Below, piece after piece: positions 36,872 through 47,216 of a stretch of DNA of 64,000 nt (position 1 is the first letter of the stretch; the number at the start of each line of letters is the position of its first letter). Below the pieces are notes generated by a model. That model saw nothing but the letters and a program-made list of their open reading frames with translations, ran no database searches and was not told the DNA's origin. This DNA comes from Capsicum annuum (Eukaryota; Streptophyta; Magnoliopsida; Solanales; Solanaceae): NCBI RefSeq assembly GCF_002878395.1, contig NC_061122.1, forward strand, positions 83,051,455-83,115,454, written 5' to 3'. The position numbers were made by a program, and so were the translations under genes.

Positions 36872-38039
36872 GACCCCTTATGTCAATTAGCCATTATCCA
36901 CCCATTTCTTGAGATTTTAATCCCTAAATAGTGGGTAAATTGAGAGTGAATCTTGTAGATAATTTGGGGAGCTTGATTAATGATTATTCCATAATTTCCC
37001 TTTGAATTCATCATAAGATTCCTTTGATTTCCTCGTAAATTCTTACAAATAGGGATTTAAACTCTTAATCATTAAGGGTTCATTTGAGACCCAAATTGTA
37101 CTCTATTTGTGCTCAAATTTTGAGCACAACTTCCTTGTCCTTCGATGGACCTTTTGATGGGTTCAATTTTTAATTCCATTTACAAGCCCCCAAGGCTCGT
37201 TCTTCACCCAAAACTTGTTTGAGTTGTTATATGATTCTATGGGTCTCATTTACTCCTAATGATGTGTAGATTAAGATTTTGATAGCATAATGGCATTTTA
37301 AGAATGTGTAGTAAAGACGTATTTGGAGAATTATTAAAGGATTTTTGGTTAAGCATCGAGGTAGGATTATGTCTACTTTCCTTCAAAAGATGATGTATTT
37401 CTTATATTGAATGTGATATGAATGTTAAAAATGATTATGGGTAGGACAAAGTAACTTACTCTTGATTATTTATGTTTGGGGATTAGATAGGTGAATTGAC
37501 CATTAAGGTGAAATACTTAGTATACTCCTATGAACCTTTTGCCTTCTTCATGGTTAGATATGGGATCCATTATGTGATTATAGTTTTATGCTAGATTTTT
37601 GATATAGTCAAAGTGTTGGAAGCATGATTAGTATGAATATCCTTATGTGTGATATTTAGCAACCTTGAAACTATACTTTAGGTGGAGTTGGCTTAATTTC
37701 TCGTGTTTTATATGGAGTTTCTATCTTATGGATAATTATCGCTTTTGTACAATCTAGACGTAAATTTAGAAACCTTAGCCTAGTTTGGGGTAAAACTTGC
37801 CTAAATATAGAATTCGAGGATTAGAAGTGGGTTCGTTCAACCCACCTTAGGACAAAACTTATGTTAGCCCTTGTGAACTTATTTGTGCATGTTAGACGTA
37901 GTTGAGGCTATTTAGCTTTTAGCATAAGTTTACTTTTGGAATTGGTGAATGATGATGGTTTTTCCTGGATTATGATTAATGGCTTATAGCCATGATATGG
38001 CTTTCATATTGGATTTATGGTTTGTTCTATTGACATTCT

Positions 38040-38420
38040 TAATAATATAGGCATAAAAATAATTTTGATATATAACCCATAGATATGAGATTCCATATTG
38101 ACATGACATTCCTTATTGATATGATGTGACTTATAGATATAATATGTTCTATAAATATTAGATGTCTTAGAAAGATAATGTGGTCTATAGATGTTATATG
38201 TCGTATAGATATAACCAGACCTAGAGATGTGACATGCCTCAGAGATGTTATTTATGGCCTATATCTAAGATATACCTCGTATATATGATTTATAACCTCA
38301 AGATATGATATACCTTATGGACACGATATGGCTTATTGATATGATGTGCCTAATAGATGTGTTATGGCTTATAGATATGAGATGTCTTATGGATATTATT
38401 ATTGATATGGGTTCCAGATA
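38040..38420. repeat. 18-bp-unit tandem array (family A LTR, 5' copy)
   Basis: These are imperfect repeats of a unit close to GATATGATATGGCTTATA. The same array occurs at 54480-54860 in the other LTR. The unit is a multiple of three, so it tends to stay open in several frames on both strands. Confidence 0.8.
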
Positions 38421-39059
38421 TGTATGTAGGCCTAGGGTAGTGATTATGATGTTCTAATTATTTTGGACACATTATTCAGCCCAAGGTCATGTTATGATAT
38501 TGTTTGGACATACGATGAGTGTTCATCCTTGAAAAGGATGAGGATGTAGTTTATAGTTATATTGATATATATGGTTCCATTGTTTGAATAATGGTGATGC
38601 CATGGATATATTAGATACATTCATGATTATTAAATTGATAAATAACATGATTCAACCTAAAATAACATTTTATTACTATTTTTCCTAAATAAGGGTTTAA
38701 GACCATCCTTCACCTTAAAAATAGACTTCTTCAAACCAATAATTACATCATCTAAATAAATAAACTATGAGTAAAGAGATTTGGAAATGATGTTTAAATG
38801 AGTTGACCGAGACAAATCCTGCTCCATGATTTTTATACTACTATATACTTTGGTCGTGAGAAATTGTTACCCCATTCCACACTTTTATAATGATTTAGTC
38901 CCAAAGTTTACCCTAGACAATGGATTTATGGATTTACACTCTTTTTATCCATTGCCTAAGTCTGTGCACCTATTATGTATCTATATATATATCTCTCTGG
39001 TATGGGAAGGGGAAGGATGATGGTATTGATGATATGAATTCTAGGTAAAACCCGATGAT

Positions 39060-39360
39060 AGATTATAGTATTGATGTTATATATATGCCTTTGTATTGAT
39101 GATATACAATTATGACCTTCAAGGTAAAAGATGACTGTGATGATATTTTTATATACCTAGCAAGGTCAGATGATGATTATGACGATATGCTTATATACCT
39201 GGTAGGGACGGATGATGATTGTGCTTATATTCTTATGACCTGGCTAGGACGGAGGATGACTATGATAATCTACTAATATACCCGATAAATTCAAAGGATG
39301 ATTATGATGATATGATTATATGCCCAGCAAGGCCGAAGGATGATTATGATTATGCATATA
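39060..39360. repeat. About 42-bp-unit tandem array (family A LTR, 5' copy)
   Basis: The unit contains GATGATTATGATGATATGCT then TATATACCCAGCAAGGCCGA. Five or six imperfect copies are readable. The counterpart is at 55500-55800. Confidence 0.75.
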
Positions 39361-40704
39361 TTTGTAGATTTATTAGTTTGAGTCCACCTATTTAATGTGA
39401 TAGTTGGATTGGTTATGGTGTTACAGATTATATCTTTAAATTCATTCTTTCATGTGCATTTCTTTTCACCAGTATGTTCCTATATCAATAAGCCTTATGG
39501 GGGTTGTATAAGTATGGGTAATGAGTATGGATTGTGGTGTATTGTATGTTGGTTAAACCTTCTAAGCCTAGGGAGGTGGGGGTTCATAAAAGGCTCGATT
39601 TGGTATTATTTTTTTTACTAGCCGGTCACTCTCATTGTTGTTGCAGTCATTATTATTGTTATTATGATCATTGTTATGACTATTTTGTGGTAGCTTTATT
39701 AAATATCTGGTACTGATATTTGAGGTATAATTTTGGCTCTTTCATCTTACGATTATATTATTAAGCATGATTAACTCATTATTAGACATATGGATTTAGA
39801 ACCCTGAGTATGATAACATTAATCCTTGCTATAATTATAAGGTATTAAGATGCTAGCCTGATGATTTTAGTTGTACCTTGTATTAACCTTATTTATACAT
39901 ATATGTGTATCTAATTATATGTAGCTATGGTATTATCATATATCCATCTTTTCCTTCTTATATTCAGATTGTATAATAACTCTTTTGCCGTGTATACTAT
40001 TATATATCATTCTTTTACTCATTTATTTGTATATTGTCTGCTGATATACGATGTAGTGTTAATATTTCTTAGTATGGCTGGAATATGATAATTTATCCTT
40101 AATACTTCCTTAGCTTTATTATGTTAGTTCTTAGATATGAGTAGGATAGCTTGCCCTAACTATCTCACTAGATTTATTTTATGGTTGCTAGATATTTAGG
40201 TTTAGACTCTATTTCTATTTATATATTTTATATATCTACATTATCTTCGAGCTCAGTCAGTAGTTGCCTATTGAGTACCACATGTTTGGTACTCATACTA
40301 CACTTCTGCAGCCTATAGATCATAGTATGGGCTATTATCAATGTTGTGAGCATCGTGCAGAGCAGCCATGATTGGGAGACATAAAGTGAGATGCTAACAT
40401 TTGGAGTATTACTTTCCTACCTCTTACATAATAGACCATTCTCTATGTTGTATTTTGAAAGGGTTCTATCTATATATTCATTTAGTACCTCATTTAATTC
40501 CTTCTTATGTTAAAACATCTTGTGGTGATTTCACTAGGTTTTGGGTTTATCTTATGTATGTTTGTCTTTTATTACATCTATTTTGCATTTTTTCCTTCAT
40601 TCTTTTGGTAGTCCGTTACTAGAAGTTCTGTATAATGGGATTGGCTTGCCTACTGGTGGGTTATAATGGGTGCCATCATGATCTAAGAAATTGGATCGTG
40701 ACAC

Positions 40705-40724
40705 ATTGGTATAAGATCCTAGGT
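40705..40724 (+). promoter_or_regulatory. tRNA-iMet primer-binding site of the family A element
   Basis: ATTGGTATAAGATCCTAGGT is close to TTGGTATCAGAGCCTAGGT and starts one or two bases after the LTR end. Confidence 0.75.
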
Positions 40725-40979
40725 TCACCAATGTATTACTAAAAGAGCAAAGTCTTTAGTAAAGTCCTACAAATTGACGCCGAGATGTCTATAACCTATC
40801 TTCGGAAGGATACAAGGCTTTCTCAGCAAATTCATTTCTTGACTCCATGTCATGTGTTTGCATTACTATGTGCCTCAAGCATATTCATTAGCTCTATTTT
40901 GTCCAGATTGGACGATGCAAAATAGTTGATATATGCATATAAAACTTTAATACGTGTTTTCAGAGCTTCAATCTAGCAT

Positions 40980-42060
40980 CAGACTAGAGAGTTAAAGATG
41001 GATATTGAAGATCTTGAGCACCAACCAGAGGATTTGGGGCCATCTCAGGCTCCAATTGATCTCATAACTAATTCAGCCTATTAATGTTAAGCATTGGGAA
41101 TCTTGAGTTTAATTGCAGATACCTCATAGCTAGGGATAAAATTTGATTCATCAATCAACTCTTAGATTGGAGTTGGGTCTATTGGTGTTCATCATGATTC
41201 TTTACCAGTTTTTGAGTACGAGATTGGGTTTTTTTAGTGGGCTAGGAATATTCCAATGCTATATCCTTTACAGTAGGATATGGCACATGGATTTATTAAA
41301 GGATTAGCATTTCTACTCCTCGTGGTATCAAAGCACTTGATAGCAGCTGGGTGTTTCTTCTATCAGGTTGTTGATTATTAGAGGGCCATAGAGAGAGCAT
41401 ACATTAAGACTTATAGAGGTTGTTGAAAGAAACCATGCCATTAGTATAGTGTTATTGATATTTCATCCGAGAGTGGGGATCCTTCAGGTGGAGGTCAGCT
41501 TTACATACAACCTATAATTTCTATACAAGTAGCATTTCAAATTATGGGTGGATCTCAGATTTGTCATGGTAATCACAGCGAGCAGAGTTCCTATCAATCC
41601 TTGTAGAGTTTTTGGTGTGGGTCTTGAAGTCGTGGTGGCCATTATGGATTAGGAGGGCCAATATCTCATAGTATTCTAAGAGCTTGTTGTGGTTGTAGTA
41701 AGATGGGACATTGGTTTAGAGAGTGTCTCAGACGCGAGTTAGTTTATCAGAAAGAGTTAACATGTATTCCCTTTAATCCTAGAGTTCTTGAGGTAGGATA
41801 TAACATTAGGAAGGATGATCGTGGTAGTAGAGACTACTCTCAGCATTAGTTGGCCAGCCATTTGGGCTGAGTTCGTGTCTCTCACCAAGTTAGGGCTTCA
41901 AGAGTTTGTTACGAGTATGGAGAGATCGGTCACTGGTCTAAAGAGTGTTCCCAGTGTAGGATTGCTGATCATTTAGCTCATTCATATCAGCCTCGTGATA
42001 CTGTGGCACCATTATTTAGAGATAGTACACTTCACCCCCATCTAATGATTCAGTTGGTTT
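40980..42060 (+). pseudogene. Decayed gag of the family A element with tandem zinc knuckles
   Basis: Weak gag similarity starts near 41000 and a linker helix is seen near 41350-41420. Zinc knuckles are clear and all in one frame. 41685-41726 reads Cys-Cys-Gly-Cys, four residues, His, four residues, Cys (ligands C-x2-C-x4-H-x4-C complete). 41907-41948 reads C-x2-Y-x4-H-x4-C. A third pattern starts on the last Cys of the second (41946) and reads C-x2-C-x4-H-x4-Y. Frameshifts and stops elsewhere show a pseudogene. Downstream no protease or RT can be read before the CRM-like insertion at 42944. Confidence 0.65.
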
Positions 42061-42943
42061 GAGTTTGGACACATTCAGATTTATTCTCCCTTAGATCCAT
42101 CAGGCATGTGATTGCGGATATCACCATGATAGGTGTGCTTTTATTTCCCATATTTACCTTTTTCACTTATACGTATTGGGTTTTTTTTACCCATCGAGGA
42201 TCATATGCCATGATAAGTTCATATTAGTTGTTTTGTACCTTGTTATTGAATTCATGATTATATGACTTACCCCGTGGTTTTTTTTCTTTTTATAGAGGAT
42301 GGAGTAGATCTATATTTATATTTTCTCCCTATGGGTGTAGCATTTGGGTTCAATGCTCATTTATATTAGCATATTGGCCTTATTGTGGCCCTTGAGTGGT
42401 ACTTGCTATTAATTTTCATTTTAGTGTCGTCTATTCATTATATTGATGATTATATTGTCATTGTTGCTACTATTGTTATTATTTAATGTAATTGATCCTT
42501 GATTGTTTGATGTATAGACTATTAGCATCTAGTTAGGATCCCCCTTCTATGCAATTATTTTTCATTGTCTTGAGAAACTACAGCCTGATTAGATGATTTC
42601 TTTTCTTCAGTAAGGTAAGATTTGTTGTTTTCCTCTTTGATGTCTACACTAGATTGATTGTGGAGTGGACTATGGTATAGAAGGTAAGATTACCTTTCGT
42701 GGATCTGTTATGATTCTAGAGTTGGTAATTAACTATATTAACTGTTCTTGAATTTGGGATTCTTAGACTTGCCTCCTGGGTTGCGAATGTTTTTGCATTG
42801 CATATCCTTCCCTGTGTAGTCCATTTTTAAGATTAACTAGTATAGGTCCCGGTCATTGCTTGAGGCTATTTCATCACCCGATAGTGGTGTTGATATTGAT
42901 ATTGAGATGTCTTGGATTCAATGGTGACGTCCAAGATACACCT
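42061..42943 (+). other. Unassigned internal region of the family A element
   Basis: About 880 bp lie between the zinc knuckles and the border of the CRM-like LTR. Protease and RT would be expected, but no motif is convincing. It contains an AT-rich low-complexity stretch with ATTGTTGCTACTATTG repeats near 42455. It may be untranslated or very decayed. Confidence 0.45.
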
Positions 42944-43648
42944 TGATAGCCTAAACACTAAGAAATCACGAAATTTAGGGTTCAACAAACAATTTCCAGC
43001 AAACACAACTAAAGAAAACAACACACAAAGAAAGGGGAAGTAGGTGAAGATTGCATAAAATGAAAAGATAGTAAAGTGACCCTTACTTCCACAAGTGAAT
43101 GGGACTATAAGGTGTATCAAACATTCAAACACACATCACCATGTAAGTTCAAACCACTCTCTTAGGTGACCCAAAGGAAACACTCTTCCCCAAGCACACC
43201 TTTCTTGCCAATTATCCAAGACAAATAAAGACCCTAAATTTCAAGTGTTCAAGGACAAATTTTCAGATTCTACTCTCTCTCTACAAAGACAAAACTACAA
43301 TATAGAAGTAGGTTCAATGTCATCAAAAGTCTAATGAAAGAGAAGTAAAATGCCTATTTATACTATTACAAGAATAAAGAGTCAAATGCCCTTAATGAGG
43401 CCCTAAAAGAGGCGCCTCTTAAGTGTGGACTTTAAGTGTGAAAAGTCCACCAAAACCCTCCCAATAGATGCCCATGAGGCGTAGAAGAGTAGTTCTTTCA
43501 ATGCACTTCTTCAAAAATCAGAAAGTAACCTCCTTTGGTCGGATACATTACACCTTCACACGCCTTCAATTGTATGAAAAATGATTAAAGTTGTTGCAAT
43601 TCGTTGGCTTGGCTACGTGTAAAAAGTCTTGAGGACTTAGCACTTTCA
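42944..43648 (-). mobile_element. 3' LTR (705 bp) of the CRM/Galadriel-like chromovirus
   Basis: On the plus strand it reads TGATAGCC to CACTTTCA. It is equal in length to the right LTR (49888-50592) and about 93-95% identical by eye. A polypurine tract (43649-43668) precedes it in the sense direction. The TATA box is at 43356-43363 on the minus strand. The end of the pol reading frame runs into it (to 43585). Frame 42866-43132 is LTR sequence, not a gene. The bases outside (CACCT) do not match those outside the other LTR (TCGCA), so no target duplication is visible. Confidence 0.92.
43356..43363 (-). promoter_or_regulatory. TATA box in the CRM/Galadriel-like 3' LTR
   Basis: On the minus strand TATAAATA lies in AGTATAAATAGGC. 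The same sequence is at 50299-50308 in the 5' LTR. It is the best core-promoter candidate of the element. Confidence 0.7.
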
Positions 43649-43934
43649 TCATCCTCTCCTTCTTGAAGATAGTTTGTCCTTAAACTTGCGGCTTCATCAA
43701 CATCAAGAATGTCCACGGGTGAAAGATCACAACTATTGAAAGTGAAATGTACTTTATATCCGAAGGTAGATCTATTTGGTAAGCATTGTTGTTGATCATT
43801 TTAATCACTTGGAAGGGTCCATATCCCCGGGGAATAAGCTTAGCTTTCCTTTGATTCGGGAACCGGTCCTTTCTTAAGTGTACCCATACCCAATCTCCGG
43901 GTTCAAGCACAAGCTTTCTTCTACCTTTGTTCAC
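43585..43934 (-). pseudogene. Integrase C-terminus and pol tail, extending into the 3' LTR
   Basis: The frame 43680-43934 begins RRKLVLEPGDWVWVHLRKDR and continues to PRGYGPFQVIKMINNNAYQI, the conserved integrase C-terminal GPF/Y module of chromoviruses. A shift of frame near 43740 is needed. After it an uninterrupted tail (DLSPVDILDV, LRTNYLQEGEDDE, TRSQANELQQL) crosses the purine tract and the LTR border at 43648 and stops at 43585-43587. The 5' LTR has CAA where the 3' LTR has this TAA, so the ancestral tail was probably longer. Overlap of the pol end with the 3' LTR is known for CRM-type elements. Confidence 0.75.
43649..43668 (-). promoter_or_regulatory. Polypurine tract of the CRM/Galadriel-like element
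   Basis: On the minus strand AAGAAGGAGAGGATGA ends at the LTR start TGAAAGTGC. It also encodes part of the acidic pol tail (QEGEDDE). Confidence 0.8.
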
Positions 43935-44860
43935 CCTTTTTGCAACCTCTTGGTTTTTCTTTTCAAGCTTGATCCGTACCTCTTAATGCATTTTCTTCAT
44001 TGCCTCATCTCTTTTTCATCCATCTAAACTTATCATAATATCACTAGACAAAGGAGTGAGATCCAAAGGGGTAAGGGGATTCATGCCATAAACACACTCA
44101 AAGGGAGTCATTCCCGTACTTGAATGTATTACCCGATAGTATGCAAGTTCCACCAAGGGTAGGTAATCTTCCCATGAAGTCATTTTACCTTTAACCATAG
44201 AAAGTATCACACACCCTAAGGTTCTATTTACTACCTCCATTTGTCCATCGGTTTGTGGGTGGCAAGACGTGGAGAAAAGCAACTTCGTTCCAAGCCTACC
44301 CCACATAGAATTCAAAAAGAGACTTAGGAACTTTGAGTCCCTATCAATCACAATAGTAATTGGGATCGCGTGAAGATTTACAACATGTTCAACAAATAAT
44401 CAAGCTACACTAGGAGAATCCTCGGTTGTGGCACATGGAATGAAATGAGCCATTTTGGAGAATCTATCAACAACAATAAAAATACTATCTCGCCCCTTTC
44501 TAGTTCTGGAAGCCCCAAAACAAAGTCCATGGATATATCTAACTAAGGCATAAGGGGAGTGGGAAGTGGGTTGTAGAATCCATGAGGTAGGAAGCGAGAT
44601 TTTTCACTCCGACAATCCTTACATTGGCCACAAACTTTAGCAACATCCTTGCGTATTTTGGGCCAATAGAATTGCTCCTCTAAGATACCAAGGGTCTTGT
44701 CAACCCCAAAATACCCCATAAGGCCACCATCATGTGCCTATCTCACAAGCAATTCCCTCCATGAACTAGAAGGAACACACAACCTCCTCCCTTTGAACAA
44801 ATAACCATCAAACCAAGAGTAGGAGAAATGGCCATTCTCTTTAAGCCATCGGTCGCTTCC
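43935..44860 (-). pseudogene. Integrase zinc-binding domain and catalytic core (CRM/Galadriel-like)
   Basis: The integrase would join element DNA to the chromosome. The zinc region is read near 44590-44730: HDGGLMGYFGVDKTLGILEE, then YWPKIRKDVAKVCGQC with the paired Cys. The first core Asp is in SMDFVLGLP (codon 44525-44527). The second Asp (DRDSKFLS) and the Glu (QTDGQMEVVNRTLG) lie in the open frame 44016-44351 with exactly 35 residues between them, the D-D(35)-E spacing. At least one frameshift separates the first Asp from the second. The plus-strand frame 44828-45700 and the minus-strand frame 44743-44931 are not separate genes. Confidence 0.88.
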
Positions 44861-45511
44861 TCACTCTTCACATTCCCTAAATATAGGAGCAAAGGTAGGA
44901 TCCTCTGGATACAACATCCGCAAGCTCTCAAATTCCATCAACTTCGAAGACAAGGTAGCAACAAGCACATGCTTTCTAGACAATGTATCGGCAACAATAT
45001 TTTCCTTTCCTTTCTTGTAATGAATTACAAAAGGAAAAGTCTCAATAAACTCAATCCACTTAGCATGACGCCTATTCAACTTGTCTTGGATCTTAAGGTG
45101 TTTCAACAATTCATGATCCATTCGTATCACAAACTCCTTAGGCCACAAATAATGTTGCCAATTTCCCAAAGCTCTAACAAGGGCGTACAACTCCAAATCA
45201 TAAGTCGAATAATTAAGAGTTGCCCCTTTGAGCTTTTCACTAAAATAAGCAACGGGCCTTATTTCTTGCATCAAAACAGCCCCAATACAAACCTTAATAG
45301 CATCACACTCAACTTCAAATATCTTATCAAAATTGGGAAATTGCAACAAAGGTGCCGAGATGAGCGTATCTTTCAAGGCATCAAAAGCCTTAGCTTGCTC
45401 ATCACCCCACTTAAAGGGTTGGTCCTTTCTAATAACCTAGGTCAATGGGGCTTCTATGGAGATAAAACCCTTAAAAAACCTCCTATAAAAGCTTGTCAAC
45501 CCATGAAAACT
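44861..45511 (-). pseudogene. RNase H and RT connection (CRM/Galadriel-like)
   Basis: The frame 44861-45376 (172 codons) is an almost complete Ty3-type RNase H: Asp25 in [17 protein letters not shown], Glu62 in [15 protein letters not shown], Asp87 in [10 protein letters not shown], and the tail [16 protein letters not shown]. All three metal-binding acids checked are present. Upstream, 45377-45511 encodes SFHGLTSFYRRFFKGF and [16 protein letters not shown] after an in-frame stop, which is the RT-RNase H connection. The usual stretch between the RT palm and SFHGL (LREEKLY... to ...VSEV) is absent, indicating a deletion of about 45 codons at 45512-45520. Confidence 0.9.
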
Positions 45512-46149
45512 TCAGAATGCATCAAACACACACCTCAAATGTATCACATAATCATCAATAGATTTACTATATACCAACACATCATCAAAGTAAACAACCA
45601 CAAACTTTCCAATATAAGGCTTCATTACATGATTTATTATCCTCATAAGGGTTCTAGGAGCATTGTGAAGGCCAAAGGGAATGACCAGCCACTCATATAG
45701 ACCGAATTTGGTCTTGAATGCGGTCTTCCACTCATCACCGGGTTGCATGCGAATCTGGTGGTAGCCACTCCTAAGATCAACTTTAGGAAAAACACAAGCA
45801 CCATGGAGATCATATAATATATCATCTATCCTAGGGATTGGATAACGATACCTTATAGTGATTTTGTTGATGGCTCTACAATCGACGCACATGCGCCAAG
45901 TTTCGTCTTTTTTTTTTGCACTAAAAGCACCGGGATAGATCACGGGCTCAAACTTTCTTTAATATAGAATTTTTTGAGAAGCTCCTCAACTTTTCTTTTA
46001 AGCTCCTTAATGTCCATGGGATTGATCCTATAAGCCAGTTTGTTTGGAAGCTGTGAACCAGGCACCAAATCAATTTGGTGCTCAATTCCCCAAATTGGGG
46101 GCGATCCATGTGGTAATTCTTGTGGGAGTACATCATCAAACTCTTGCAA
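45512..46149 (-). pseudogene. Reverse transcriptase fingers and palm (CRM/Galadriel-like)
   Basis: This was the DNA polymerase of the element. Frame 45940-46149 carries the N-terminal motif (EFDDVLPQELPHGSPP, then GIEHQIDLVPGSQLPNK). Frame 45512-45943 carries [27 protein letters not shown] (catalytic Asp56) and [12 protein letters not shown] (Asp120-Asp121; codons at 45581-45586), so the catalytic triad is intact. The two frames overlap by a few bases, which requires one frameshift at about 45945. The motif KKKDETW is preceded by ordinary coding sequence, so the first Met is not a true start. The domain ends abruptly after HLRCVFDAF, where the thumb is deleted. Confidence 0.92.
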
Positions 46150-46694
46150 AACAAGTGAAATATAAGAGGGAATAGAAGAAGAAAAAGTAGAAAAAGAAGA
46201 AGAAGAAGAAGAAGAAGAAGAAGAAGAAGAGAATTAGTATTAAGAGCATGAGCTAGGAGGAGCATAGGAGTGTTTATGTCTTGTTCCTTGAACAAATCCT
46301 TCCTCGTAGCCAACATAACCATGGGTCCTTGACCATTTTGAGCCTTAGGATCAGAAAATTCTCCCTTGGAAGAGGTAGAACCCGAAACTACCTCTTTTTG
46401 CCTTTTTTCGGGTTCTAGCCTTTTGCTTCCCTTTTCTTTCAACTCTCTTAACTTTTGATGCAACTCATTCACTTGAGAAGGTGAAAGTAGGTGTAAGGTG
46501 AACTTATTTCCACCATGCACAAGAGATTAAGTGTTCAAACTTCCATTATGCTTGGTAGATTTGTCATATCGCCATGGTCTACCAAGTAGCAAATGGCACG
46601 CTTACATCAGAATAACATCACAACAAACTTCATATTGGTAGTTTCCTGCCTTGAACTTGATCATGCATTGTCGTGTTACTTTGAACTCACCACA
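46150..46694 (-). pseudogene. Protease-RT linker with expanded GAA microsatellite
   Basis: The frame (part of 45948-46520) starts with a motif seen after the protease in CRM-like polyproteins (GGNKFTLHLLSPSQVNELHQ), then a Lys/Glu-rich stretch (LRELKEKGSKRLEPEKRQKE), MVMLATRKDLFKEQ and an oligo-Leu run coded by the microsatellite at about 46190-46232. Within the repeat the coding frame changes, because the RT starts in another frame (46149). 46521-46694 is the rest of the protease region, without a long open frame. Confidence 0.75.
46190..46232. repeat. GAA/TTC trinucleotide microsatellite
   Basis: About 12-14 GAA units with small interruptions on the left (GAAGAAGAAAAAGTAG) lie inside the element's coding region. 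In the sense frame they read as a run of Leu codons. Confidence 0.95.
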
Positions 46695-47216
46695 TTAATT
46701 TATCCATTTTAGTTTGTAGGGATTAGCAAGAGGAGCAGTAGGAAGTTTCAAGAAGTCCACCATTGTAGAACTAGCAACGTTTGTGAAACTTCTACTATCA
46801 ATCACCATAGTACAAACCCCACCCTTAATCAAGAATTTAGTTTGAAACAAATTCTCTCTTTGGATCGGATCTTCAAGTTCCTTACTCACCATAGCCCTCC
46901 TCACTACATAATTAGGAACTTGACACTGTCTATCGTGTGGCCAAGTGTCTTCTTCCTCACAATCATCACATAGGACCTCGGGTTTCCTATCACAAGGCTC
47001 TCCATCTTGAGGTTCAACCTCACCTCCATTTTTAGATTCATCCCTCAACTCTTCTCCTAAGTAGTACATCTTTCCCTCTCTTAGAATCATATTTCTTCGA
47101 TTCAGACATTCACTTGATCTATGCCCCCAACAATGACACTTAAAATATTGAAAACCCTTAGAAGAGAGAGGGAGGGTATTCGGCTTCACCTCCATCCTCC
47201 GAGGTTGGTTTGACAC
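46695..47216 (-). pseudogene. Gag zinc knuckle and protease (CRM/Galadriel-like), both with a lost key residue
   Basis: This 174-codon frame begins with a basic linker. The zinc knuckle follows, YFKCHCWGHRSSEC (residues 24-37): the first Cys ligand is Tyr, while Cys27, His32 and Cys37 remain. A Glu/Asp-rich spacer with CDDCEEEDTWPHDRQC comes next. The protease start is CTMVIDSRSFTNVASSTMVD (Asp140), typically CSLVIDGGSCTNVAST in CRM/Galadriel relatives. The normal D-S/T/G-G turn is D-S-R, so the active-site glycine is gone. The lineage call rests mainly on the TNVAS motif. The rest of the protease is not in an open frame. Confidence 0.87.

Larger units (their letters stand above)
36187..40703 (+). 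mobile_element. 5' LTR of the plus-strand family A element interrupting element F
   Basis: The LTR starts near GGTAATGACCCTC and ends GATCGTGACA before a primer site, about 4.5 kb. It is homologous to 2286-4957 and, from 37641 onward, to 54073-56586. It contains a GCGAT-rich block (36710-36850), a TATA box (36864), an 18-bp-unit array (38040-38420) and a 42-bp-unit array (39060-39360). It also holds about 540 bp (39360-39915) that is missing from the other LTR. Frames at 38826-39020, 39397-39716 and 40401-40622 show no domain and are not considered genes. The insertion is placed in the RNase H of element F. Confidence 0.8.

Noticed and set aside
38040..39360. CRISPR-like repeat arrays
   Set aside because: The repeats are degenerate and contiguous without unique spacers, and the genome is eukaryotic.
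39360..39915. Extra 540 bp in the left family A LTR as an inserted transposon
   Set aside because: No terminal repeats or target duplication visible, and a similar phrase (CCTCTAGGCTTATGGGGG, near 4240) exists in the older LTR copy, suggesting native LTR sequence lost from the right copy.
40705..40724. tRNA-like sequence
   Set aside because: Only the 18-20 bases of a primer-binding site are present; no cloverleaf can be drawn.
44828..45700. Longest open frame in the window, 290 codons on the plus strand
   Set aside because: It is antisense to the RNase H and RT of the CRM-like element, has no domain, and is explained by the composition of the opposite strand.
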